A model generated the notes under the pieces. The model made no database searches. It was not told the DNA's origin and worked only from the letters and a program-made list of their open reading frames with translations. A stretch of 6,084 nt of DNA, taken from assembly GCA_017965685.1 (NCBI GenBank), contig JAGCPM010000026.1, positions 1 through 6,084 on the forward strand, given 5' to 3'. Numbering within the stretch: the first letter of the stretch is position 1; every line of letters starts with the position of its first letter. The position numbers were made by a program, and so were the translations under genes. Below, piece by piece: positions 1 through 6,083 of this stretch. This DNA comes from Kiritimatiellia bacterium. GTDB lineage: Bacteria; Verrucomicrobiota; Kiritimatiellia; RFP12; UBA1067.

Positions 1-2
1 CG

Positions 3-605
3 ATACTGACGGGATTTCTCGGGTCCCAGGCGCAGGTCGATTATGTAAGGCGTTTCGTGAAGGCGTTCAAGCGGCCGGGAACGATCGTGTGCATCGACCC
101 GGTGATGGGCGATTACGGCCGGCTCTACCCGACCTACAGCGAGGACCTCGCGAAGGCCATGCGGGGTTTTCTCGATTTCGCCGACATACTGACCCCCAAC
201 CTTACCGAGGCGTGCGTCCTGGCCGGAACGGACTATTCAGAAAGCCTGGATGACGCCGCGCTGGAGAAGATCGCGGAGAAGCTTTGCAACGGGCGCGACG
301 TTAAGGTCGTCATTTCCGGGATTCCGCGCGGAGACTCTCTGGCCAATTTCGTCTACGAGAAAAGTAAGCCGCCGAAGATTGTTGTCGAGCCGAAGATAGG
401 CGTGGACAGAAGCGGCACTGGCGACGTGTTCTCGTCCGTGATATTCGCGGACGCGATAAACGGCGCACCTTTTGCAGAGTCGGTGGAGAAGGCGAGCCGT
501 TTTGTGGCGCATGCGGTTGCCAAGTCGATTGAATTCGGTGCATCCGCCAGAGACGGACTTGCCATAGAGGAAGTCCTGGGCGAGCTGGTTCCTTCAGTCT
601 TTTAA
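3..605 (+). CDS. Pyridoxamine/pyridoxal kinase, 5'-truncated by window edge
   Basis: This is a PfkB/ribokinase-superfamily vitamin B6 salvage kinase, which phosphorylates pyridoxamine or pyridoxal with ATP in the cytoplasm to give the cofactor phosphate. The frame is open to the left edge, so the GTG at 57 is not the true start. The 200 visible residues begin ILTGFLGSQAQ, which aligns with the VLSGYLGS region of E. coli PdxY; about 75-90 N-terminal residues are missing. Visible family motifs are the IDPVMGDYGRLYP segment (about visible residues 31-43), the TPNLTEA segment (about 64-70), and the SGTGD anion hole with the presumed catalytic Asp at visible residue 141 (codon 423-425). It stops with TAA at 603-605. 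It converges on murA and overlaps it by 12 bases, leaving no room for a terminator between them. PdxY and PdxK cannot be separated from this fragment. The overall look recalls pyridoxamine kinases of anaerobic gut bacteria (from memory, not a search). Confidence 0.9.
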   Translation: MLTGFLGSQAQVDYVRRFVKAFKRPGTIVCIDPVMGDYGRLYPTYSEDLAKAMRGFLDFADILTPNLTEACVLAGTDYSESLDDAALEKIAEKLCNGRDVKVVISGIPRGDSLANFVYEKSKPPKIVVEPKIGVDRSGTGDVFSSVIFADAINGAPFAESVEKASRFVAHAVAKSIEFGASARDGLAIEEVLGELVPSVF

Positions 606-1880
606 AGCTGTCTGCGCGCCCAGGGCGGCGAAGCGGCGATCCACCGCCGAATATCCGCGACCGATTACTTCCGCGTTCTTTATCACGCTTTCTCCCTTCG
701 CCGCAAGCGCCGCAATGACGAGCGCTATCCCCGCGCGTATGTCGGGCGACGAGAACGTTCCCGCGTAAAGTTGCGACCTGCCGGTTACGACGACGCGGTG
801 CGGGTCGCACTGGACGATCTTCGCCCCCATCTGCTTGAGCTGGTCAACGAAGTACAGACGGCTCTCGAACATTTTCTCGAAGAAAAGGCAAGTTCCCCTC
901 GTTTGCGACGCTAGGACTATGAGCACGGACATCAGGTCGCTCGGGAATGATGGCCAAGGCCCATCGGAAACGGCCGGTATCGCGTCACCAAGGTCGTAGG
1001 ACATCTTCCTGTTTTTCTTCGGAACCATCCGCAAGGTGCGCTCCGTCGCATTTATGGTCCATGTCACGCCGAAGCGACGGAATGCACCCGAAAGAACCTC
1101 AAAGGGTTCAGGGTCTATTCCGGTGCGGATGAGTTCTCCTCCCGATATTGCGGCGGCGGCTATGTAGCTGCCGGCCTAGATGAAGTCGCAGCCCACCCTT
1201 GCCGTGCACCCATGCAGTTTTTCAACGCCCTCGATGCGGATGAGGTTCGTTCCGGCGCCCTCTATCTTGGCTCCCATCGACGAGAGCATTCCGGCAAGGT
1301 CCGCTATGTGCGGTTCGCAAGCGGCATTGTAGATGGTTGTGACGCCTTTCGCCAGCGTGGCGGCCATCATGATGTTCTCAGTCGCCGTGACGGAAGCCTC
1401 GTCCAAAAGTATCTTCGCGCCTTTAAGTTCGCCCTCGAGCCGGAGAGATTTTCTTCCTGCCGAGGTCTTTGCTCCGAGCGCCTTGAATCCGGCGAAATGG
1501 GGGTCGAGCCTGCGCCTGCCTATCGCGTCGCCTCCTGGCGGCGGCAGAGACGCCTTGCGCGCTCTTGCGAGAAGGGGCCCGGCGAAGAGGAAACTTGTTC
1601 TCAACTTTGAGGCGAGCGATTCCGAAAGACGGACGCTCTTCAGCTTCGGGATGGAAATCGTGACCGTTGAATTCTTCAAGTCTCGTGCGACTGTCGCGCC
1701 GAAGCTTTCGGCCGCCTCTAGCATCACCGCCACGTCGGCGATGTCCGGCACGTTCTCGAGCGTGACGGGTTCATCCGCGAGAAGCGCGGCCGCGATCATC
1801 GGCAGCGCGGCATTCTTGTTGCCGCTTATCGCCAGCGATCCGGAAAGAACCTTCCCGCCTTTTATGGAGAGAGTGGACAT
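594..1880 (-). CDS. murA: UDP-N-acetylglucosamine 1-carboxyvinyltransferase (MurA), interrupted by an in-frame TAG
   Basis: MurA transfers enolpyruvate from phosphoenolpyruvate to UDP-GlcNAc, the first committed step of peptidoglycan synthesis, in the cytoplasm. Reading from ATG 1880 to TGA 594-596 gives 428 codons, the usual length. Conserved points are Lys22-Asn23 in SGNKNAALP, Arg94 (E. coli Arg91), the PPPGGDAIGRRRLD loop at 113-126, Asp315 in SFPSDLM (catalytic Asp305 in E. coli), Asp380 in SPDIRAG, and Arg408 in GRGYSAVD (Arg397). Asp118 replaces the fosfomycin-reactive Cys115. Codon 235 is TAG (1176-1178), exactly where E. coli has Glu234. Both sides are in the same frame and well conserved, so this is a single substitution, not a frameshift. 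As given, translation would stop at 234 residues, and a gene finder would report an N-terminal piece and a C-terminal piece starting at GTG 1067. The ATG shares one base with the ktrA stop (TGATG); no good Shine-Dalgarno precedes it, which suggests coupled translation. Confidence 0.9.
1176..1178 (-). other. In-frame amber (TAG) codon inside murA
   Basis: The minus strand reads GAC TTC ATC TAG GCC GGC AGC TAC, giving D-F-I-stop-A-G-S-Y in the murA frame. MurA proteins normally read D-x-I-E-(A/T)-G-(T/S) here. A single change from GAG (Glu) to TAG explains the codon. No indel is involved, because both flanks keep register with the family. Confidence 0.9.
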
Positions 1881-2536
1881 CAGGAAAGTTTGTCCAGATT
1901 CTTCGTTTCGCCGAACACGATGAGCTTGTCGTCCGACTGCAGCGTGTCGGAGGCCTGCGGGATTATTACCTTGCGCGGCTTGGCGATGTCCTCGTCCGCG
2001 CGCCGGATGCACAAGACCGTAACGCCTGTCGCGTTCCTGAAATCGCTTTCGGCGAGCGTTTTGCCCCTGACACCGTCGGGAACGTCGATCTCCGCTATCG
2101 AATAGCCTTCCGAGACTTCGAGGAAGTCGATGACCTCGTGGTTCGCTATCGAGCGGGCAAGACGGTGCGCGCTGTCGCGGTCCGGATAGATCACCGAATC
2201 CGCGCCTATCTTGCGCAGTATCTTGCCGTGGAGTTCGCTTGTCGCCTTGGCAACCACGTTCGGCAAGCCTAGCTCCTTGCAGTTCGCCGTGGCCATCATT
2301 GACGCCTCGATGTTGCTGCCTATGGCAACGACCACCAGGTCGCATTCGCCGCATCCGGCCTCTTCCAGTACGTGCGGTTGCGTAGCGTCGCCCTGGAGCG
2401 CTGTCGCGAATTCGCTGGCGTTCTGCATCGCCGGGCGGTTGCGGTCCATGAGGAGCACTTCCGTCCCCGCATTGGAGAGCGATTCCGCTAGGCTCATCCC
2501 GAAACGCCCAGCGCCTATTATTCCTATTCTCTTCAG
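1880..2536 (-). CDS. ktrA: KtrA/TrkA-family RCK subunit of a potassium uptake system, with probable CTG start
   Basis: This is a cytoplasmic regulator that gates a KtrB/TrkH-type potassium channel by binding NAD(H) or ATP/ADP. With CTG 2536 as the start it has 218 residues, the usual KtrA size. The RCK_N Rossmann domain (about 1-125) opens with IGIIGAGRFG at residues 4-13, followed by the acidic residue Asp31 at the end of the second strand (LLMDRN) and LQGDAT near 47-52. An RCK_C domain covers about 143-213. The first ATG (2497) would begin at residue 14 and delete the glycine-rich loop. An in-frame TGA at 2542-2540 limits upstream extension, and the codons between hold no ATG, GTG or TTG. 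CTG 2536 overlaps the TGA of the ABC gene as CTGA, and a weak GGAA (2548-2545) lies 8 bases upstream. The membrane partner is not in the window. It ends in TGA, which shares its last base with the murA ATG. Confidence 0.85.
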   Translation of the reverse strand: MKRIGIIGAGRFGMSLAESLSNAGTEVLLMDRNRPAMQNASEFATALQGDATQPHVLEEAGCGECDLVVVAIGSNIEASMMATANCKELGLPNVVAKATSELHGKILRKIGADSVIYPDRDSAHRLARSIANHEVIDFLEVSEGYSIAEIDVPDGVRGKTLAESDFRNATGVTVLCIRRADEDIAKPRKVIIPQASDTLQSDDKLIVFGETKNLDKLS

Positions 2537-3330
2537 GATTCAAGTTCCATTCTCTTCGCTTCCCTCACGAGCCCCTGCGAATACGGATGCTTCGGCGAAG
2601 TGAAGAAAGCCTTGGGATCGTCCGAAGTCTCGATTACGCGGCCGTCCTTCATCACGGCGAGTTTCGTGGCCATTTGCGAAACAACTCCAAGGTCGTGGGT
2701 TATGAGAAGCACGCCAGAATTCGCCCTGTGCAGCTCCTTCATCAGCCTCAGAACCTGCGCCTGTATCGTCACGTCAAGCGCGGTCGTTGGCTCGTCGGCG
2801 ATGACAAGATCGGGTCCGAGCATCAGAGCCATCGCTATCATCACGCGCTGCTGCATGCCTCCCGAGAGCTCGTGCGGATAAGCCTTCGCCTTGACTGCGG
2901 GGTCGGGAATGCCGACCTTGCCGAGCCACTCCAGCGAAAGCTCCTCAGCCGCCTTCTCGGTCATCTTCTCGTGCAGTCGTATAGTTTCCACCAGCTGCTC
3001 GCCGATCCTGTGCAGGGGCGAAAGCGAACCCATCGGGTCCTGGAAAACCACGCCGACCTTTTTGCCCCTCAAACCCTGCAGCCGCGGCAACGGCATCGTA
3101 AGAGTGTCTTCCCCGTCGAGGAGTATCCTGCCTTTTGGGTAGAACGCAGGCGGACTCGGCAGAAGCCTGGCCACGCTCATGGATACGGAACTCTTGCCGG
3201 AGCCCGATTCGCCGACTATGCCGAGAACCTCGCCTCTGTCGAGCGTCAGGTTCACGTCTATCGCGGCCTGTTTCACGTCGCCTTCGTCGTTGCGGAAGGA
3301 AACGTCCAGATCTTCAATCTTCAGTAGCAT
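2533..3330 (-). CDS. ABC transporter ATP-binding protein, OppD/DppD/NikD type
   Basis: This is the ATPase subunit of a peptide/nickel-type importer, which powers uptake through two permease subunits at the inner-membrane face. All nucleotide-binding motifs are present in the 265 residues: Walker A GESGSGKS (40-47), Q-loop Gln97 in FQDPMGSLSP, signature LSGGMQQ (155-161), Walker B LVIADE with Glu180, D-loop ALD, and H-loop His212. The KHPYSQGLV segment (247-255) is the start of the family's C-terminal oligopeptide region. The protein ends ten residues later, so it lacks the longer Cys-bearing tail of OppD and resembles short members such as NikD. ATG 3330 is preferred because AAGGAGG (3343-3337) lies exactly six bases upstream. 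An ATG at 3336 touches that site, and longer in-frame extension toward 3462 reads as non-family sequence. No permease, binding protein or OppF partner is in the window, so the substrate cannot be called. Confidence 0.92.
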   Translation of the reverse strand: MLLKIEDLDVSFRNDEGDVKQAAIDVNLTLDRGEVLGIVGESGSGKSSVSMSVARLLPSPPAFYPKGRILLDGEDTLTMPLPRLQGLRGKKVGVVFQDPMGSLSPLHRIGEQLVETIRLHEKMTEKAAEELSLEWLGKVGIPDPAVKAKAYPHELSGGMQQRVMIAMALMLGPDLVIADEPTTALDVTIQAQVLRLMKELHRANSGVLLITHDLGVVSQMATKLAVMKDGRVIETSDDPKAFFTSPKHPYSQGLVREAKRMELES

Positions 3331-3481
3331 TTTCATCCTCCTTGTGTTTTGCCAGAGTTCTTGCCGCGAACGCGGCGGCCTTGTCGTAAGCCTGGTCCAT
3401 CGCCGGCAGAAACTTCGTCTCTCCACGCCAGAATGGCAGAGAGCCGAGTCGCCTGAGAACATGCGATGAAATCTTTTTCAC
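3314..3481 (-). CDS. 55-residue small protein, probable detached C-terminal tail of the SWIM protein
   Basis: GTG 3481 to TGA 3316-3314 encodes 55 residues starting (M)KKISSHVLRRLG. The ORF fills the only gap between the SWIM and ABC genes. It overlaps the SWIM stop by four bases (GTGA) and the ABC start by 17. GGAGGT (3493-3488) sits six bases upstream of the GTG, an ideal Shine-Dalgarno. The protein is basic at the N-terminus, has VLRRLGSLPFW at 8-18, an alanine-rich helical stretch at about 31-44 (AYDKAAAFAARTLA), and an acidic end (KEDENATED). From memory, many longer SWIM zinc-finger proteins end with a similar tail (a leucine-rich RLG..PFW motif, then a Tyr/Ala-rich helix), so I infer that this is that tail on a separate ORF in the -1 frame. 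It could instead be an independent small protein, or the result of a one-base sequence error. The function is unknown. Confidence 0.6.
   Translation of the reverse strand: MKKISSHVLRRLGSLPFWRGETKFLPAMDQAYDKAAAFAARTLAKHKEDENATED
3337..3343 (-). promoter_or_regulatory. Shine-Dalgarno AAGGAGG for the ABC ATPase gene
   Basis: The minus strand reads AAGGAGG ATGAAA ATG. The spacing is six bases to ATG 3330 and zero to ATG 3336. This decides the start in favour of the second ATG. The site lies inside the 55-codon ORF, so ribosomes translating that ORF run over it. Confidence 0.75.
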
Positions 3482-4062
3482 GGCGCCACCTCCGCCATCG
3501 GTATCCCCCTTAGTTCAAGAAGCCGCCAAGGGCGCATTGAGACTTCCTCGCCGATGAGTTCCAAAACGGCGAAAGAATGTTTGCATGGGTTCGCCCAGTC
3601 GGGGCAGCTGCATTTCGTCGTCACGTCGTAAACGTCCTCCGCGAGCTTGCCGCCGGGAAAGAGGTCGCATTTCTCGTGCCTGAACGCCTCCTCGACCTCC
3701 AGCGGAAGATCCCCGTTAACGAGCCGCGCCACTACAGCCGGGTTTGATTTGAGGCGCTTCACTATCCTTTCGCGCGCCTCGCCTTCAGGTGCGCGGAATG
3801 CAATCGAAACATCATACGGGCCCGGCCTGAGCCCTACAACCTTCGCATCGACATTGCATCCGTTGATGTCTAGTTCTACGACCTGCCCGCCCGACGCGTA
3901 GACTTTCGCCCTGCCATACCTGCCGCCGACATCCTTGCAGGCCACCGAATCCATCCAGCGTTTCTCCCACCAGGCCGCCGGCAGGCCGGACCCGGCCCCT
4001 TGCAGCCGTATCCCCGCCGCATAGCGTGGAAATCTTGGCGGGTATCGTTTCTTCCTGCTCAC
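3478..4062 (-). CDS. SWIM zinc-finger domain protein
   Basis: The 194-residue protein carries a SWIM zinc-binding motif, C-x-C-x6-C-x-H, as Cys151, Cys153, Cys160 and His162 in KCSCPDWANPCKH. SWIM domains bind zinc and are thought to contact DNA or proteins; the role in bacteria is poorly defined. The N-terminus is Arg/Lys-rich and reads RFPRY at 10-14, then AAWWEKRWMDSV near 29-40, a layout I recognise from the bacterial SWIM family often found beside SNF2 helicases. No helicase is in this window. The start GTG 4062 overlaps the HAD gene's TGA as GTGA, with GGAG (4070-4067) four bases upstream. The frame stays open to an ATG at 4266, but that extension lies antiparallel-free inside the HAD gene in another frame and is Arg-rich shadow sequence. 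The protein ends soon after LLELRGI, shorter than family members I recall; the next ORF may be the missing tail. Confidence 0.85.
   Translation of the reverse strand: MSRKKRYPPRFPRYAAGIRLQGAGSGLPAAWWEKRWMDSVACKDVGGRYGRAKVYASGGQVVELDINGCNVDAKVVGLRPGPYDVSIAFRAPEGEARERIVKRLKSNPAVVARLVNGDLPLEVEEAFRHEKCDLFPGGKLAEDVYDVTTKCSCPDWANPCKHSFAVLELIGEEVSMRPWRLLELRGIPMAEVAP
3488..3493 (-). promoter_or_regulatory. Shine-Dalgarno GGAGGT for the 55-codon ORF
   Basis: GGAGGT lies in the last codons of the SWIM gene, with GGCGCC as a six-base spacer before GTG 3481. Strength and spacing are both near ideal. This is the main evidence that the small ORF is initiated in its own right and is not only a frame remnant. 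Confidence 0.6.
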
Positions 4063-4709
4063 TTCGCTCCGTCCACCGTGAATTTCAGGAGGTCGGTCAT
4101 GCAATCGAGTCGCGCGTCGTAGGTCGAGGTTTCTTTCAACACGCCGAAACCGAACGCGCAGAACGCCCCTTTGACGCCTGCGTTCTTCGCGCACTCCACA
4201 TCCGTCCAGTTGTCGCCGACCATCCAGTCGCAAGGTGTCAGCTTGTGCCCGGCCTTTTCCGCGCACATCTTCAGCGGAAGGGGAGAAGGCTTCATCTCTG
4301 GACAGTCGCCGCCGGCAATCACCGCGTCGCCGAAGAAATCCGTCATGCCCAGATGCTCCAGTATGGCCTTTACCGCGAAGTTGGGTTTCGCGGTGTTTAT
4401 TCCGAGCAGCCAGCCTTTCGACTTGAGCGTCTCCAGCGTCTCGATAACGCCGGGATACGGCGCCACGTTGTCAAGCGAATGCTCCGCGTAGTGCGACCTG
4501 AACGCATCCCAGAGCCGGTCGCCTTCTTCCGCCATCTCCGGTATGGAGTGCACGAGAAGATGTCTCGCGCCGAGTCCGACGTGCTTCGCTACCTCGGATA
4601 CCGGAATCTCGCAGAGTCCGAATTGCCGGCGAGTGTGGTTCACCGTGGCCGCGATGTCGGCCATCGAATCGACGAGAGTCCCGTCCACATCGAAAAACGC
4701 CGCGTTCAT
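4059..4709 (-). CDS. HAD-superfamily hydrolase, phosphoglycolate phosphatase-like
   Basis: This is a cytoplasmic haloacid-dehalogenase-superfamily phosphatase. The 216 residues hold all four HAD motifs: motif I DVDGT with nucleophile Asp7 and acid/base Asp9, motif II Thr106 in GINTAKPN, motif III Lys140 in MKPSPLPL, and motif IV GDNWTD with Asp166 and Asp170. The segment between motifs I and II (about 15-85) is the helical C1 cap typical of the Gph/PGMB group, whose members remove phosphate from 2-phosphoglycolate or small sugar phosphates. Substrate cannot be assigned from motifs alone. ATG 4709 directly abuts the TGA of the RND gene (TGAATG). AGGTGG lies at 4719-4714, four bases upstream, inside the RND gene. 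It ends with TGA at 4061-4059, overlapping the SWIM gene's GTG by four bases. Confidence 0.88.
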   Translation of the reverse strand: MNAAFFDVDGTLVDSMADIAATVNHTRRQFGLCEIPVSEVAKHVGLGARHLLVHSIPEMAEEGDRLWDAFRSHYAEHSLDNVAPYPGVIETLETLKSKGWLLGINTAKPNFAVKAILEHLGMTDFFGDAVIAGGDCPEMKPSPLPLKMCAEKAGHKLTPCDWMVGDNWTDVECAKNAGVKGAFCAFGFGVLKETSTYDARLDCMTDLLKFTVDGAK

Positions 4710-6083
4710 TCAGCCACCTGCCCCCCCTCTGTCCTTGAGCTGCCTTTGGCGGAACGCCTTGATGGAGAGATATTCGAAGAATCTCTTGACGCTTTCGCGC
4801 AAGGTCTGGAAAAGCGCGTAGAGCCCAGGCACGAGCAGCACTCCGAAGACTACCGACGCGAGCATTCCGAAGAACTCCGTTATTCCTATCGCGTTGCGGC
4901 TGGCCACGCCCGCGCCCGGATAGCACCATTTCGGGAAGAACAGGTTCATGCACATCGGCATCGTGCCGAGAAGGGTGGTGAGCGCCGTCATGAGTATCGC
5001 CCTCAAGCGTTCGCCCGCCGCCGCGCCCGCCGCGTCCACAATGGAAAATCCTTCGTTTTCGCGCTTGTCTTTCGCGAACTCGACGAGCAGTATCGCGTTC
5101 TTCGAGGCGAGTCCAACGAGCAGCACGAGTCCGAGCTGCGCGTAGACCGAAAGCGAAAGCCCGAATATCTTGAGCCCCACCAGCGCGCCGAACGTCGCCA
5201 CGAATATCGAAAGCATCACGGGCAAGGGAATTGTCCAGGATTCGTACTGCGCCACGAGGAAGAGGTATCCAAAGAGTATCGCGAGCGCAATGAGCGGCGC
5301 GGCGGACCCCGCATTGCGCTGCTCCTGGTAGGTGATGCCAGACCACTCGTAGCCGAAGCCCTCTGGAAGCTCGGCTTCGAGAAGGGCCTTGACGTCCGCC
5401 ATTACCTGGCCGGAAGAAACGCCGGGCATTGGCATGACCTTTAGAGCTGCCGCCGGATACATCTGGTAGCGAGACATCGTGCGCGGGCCGATTTCGCGGT
5501 GTATCGTTCCGAGCGAGCCTACGGGAACCATCGCACCCGTATCGGAGCGGATGTAGAGGTTCGCGACCGCTTCGGGCGAGGATCGTCCAGACCAGTCCGA
5601 CTGCACCGTAACGCGGTTCACCTGCGTTCCGAGGTTCACGTCGTTGACATATCGCGAGCCGAGGTAGTTCTGCAGCGTCGCGTACGCCGTGGCCACGGGA
5701 ATATGGAACATCTCCGCCTTGGTGCGGTCGATCTCCAGCCTGAGATGCGGCGTGCGCGCGGTGAAGCCCGAGAACGCGACCATGACCGATGGAAGGGCGT
5801 TGAGTTTCACCAGCATCTTGTTCTTCACGTCGTCGAGCAGCATCGGATCCGTCGATTCCTTGGACTGGAGCCTCACGTCGATCGAGTTGTCCATGCCGAG
5901 TCCCGGAATCGCGGGCGGCGCGAAGGCCTGTACCGACGCTTCAGGTATCTGCGAGAGCCTCTGCTTTATTGCGGGCGTCAGGTTTTTGATCCACTGCTCC
6001 GGTCTGCGGCGCTCGGACCAGTCCTTGAGCTGGACGATCATCGTGGATTCGTTCTCGCCCCTGCCGCCGACCATCGAGAAGCC
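4710..6083 (-). CDS. RND-family efflux transporter (AcrB/HAE1-like), C-terminal half, truncated by window edge
   Basis: This is the inner-membrane pump of a tripartite efflux system, which uses proton flow to drive drugs or other hydrophobic molecules through a periplasmic adaptor and an outer-membrane channel. The frame is open to the right edge, with 457 visible residues beginning GFSMVGG, which matches the second porter region of AcrB. The periplasmic part runs to about 255 and ends in GYEWSGITYQEQ (AcrB GYDWTGMSYQER). Five membrane segments (TM8-TM12) follow, at about 262-278, 286-306, 310-336, 361-381 and 401-425. Proton-relay residues equivalent to AcrB Lys940 (ASKNAILLVEF), Arg971 (ERLRAILMT) and Thr978 are kept. 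The TM11-TM12 loop is about eight residues longer than in AcrB and holds Cys378 and Cys387. The basic tail ends RGGAGG, encoded across a run of seven G. The adaptor and TolC-like genes would lie outside the window. Confidence 0.93.
   Translation of the reverse strand, partial: GFSMVGGRGENESTMIVQLKDWSERRRPEQWIKNLTPAIKQRLSQIPEASVQAFAPPAIPGLGMDNSIDVRLQSKESTDPMLLDDVKNKMLVKLNALPSVMVAFSGFTARTPHLRLEIDRTKAEMFHIPVATAYATLQNYLGSRYVNDVNLGTQVNRVTVQSDWSGRSSPEAVANLYIRSDTGAMVPVGSLGTIHREIGPRTMSRYQMYPAAALKVMPMPGVSSGQVMADVKALLEAELPEGFGYEWSGITYQEQRNAGSAAPLIALAILFGYLFLVAQYESWTIPLPVMLSIFVATFGALVGLKIFGLSLSVYAQLGLVLLVGLASKNAILLVEFAKDKRENEGFSIVDAAGAAAGERLRAILMTALTTLLGTMPMCMNLFFPKWCYPGAGVASRNAIGITEFFGMLASVVFGVLLVPGLYALFQTLRESVKRFFEYLSIKAFRQRQLKDRGGAGG

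Noticed and set aside
629..650. Possible hairpin terminator just past the kinase stop (CGGCG ... CGCCG)
   Set aside because: The stem is only about five pairs, lies inside conserved murA codons and is not followed by a T run on either strand, so it is not supported as a terminator.
1333..1923. + strand open frame of 196 codons opposite murA
   Set aside because: It is a Ser/Ala-rich shadow of the murA coding strand with no motif.
1881..2543. Upstream extension of the murA frame to an ATG at 2543
   Set aside because: This part overlaps ktrA in another frame and reads as Arg/Gly-rich sequence without domains. MurA similarity begins at ATG 1880, which gives the normal family length and a TGATG junction.
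2587..3327. + strand open frame of 246 codons opposite the ABC ATPase
   Set aside because: It is antisense to a gene with all ABC motifs; its His/Arg-rich composition is typical of a reverse-strand shadow.
3331..3462. N-terminal extension of the ABC ATPase to an ATG at 3462
   Set aside because: The extra residues are unlike any ABC N-terminus. A perfect Shine-Dalgarno six bases before ATG 3330 and the 55-codon ORF in another frame account for this stretch better.
4026..5444. Long + strand open frame of 472 codons
   Set aside because: It lies antisense to the well-supported RND and HAD genes, is extremely rich in Arg, His and Glu, and has no recognisable motif. It is a GC-driven shadow frame.
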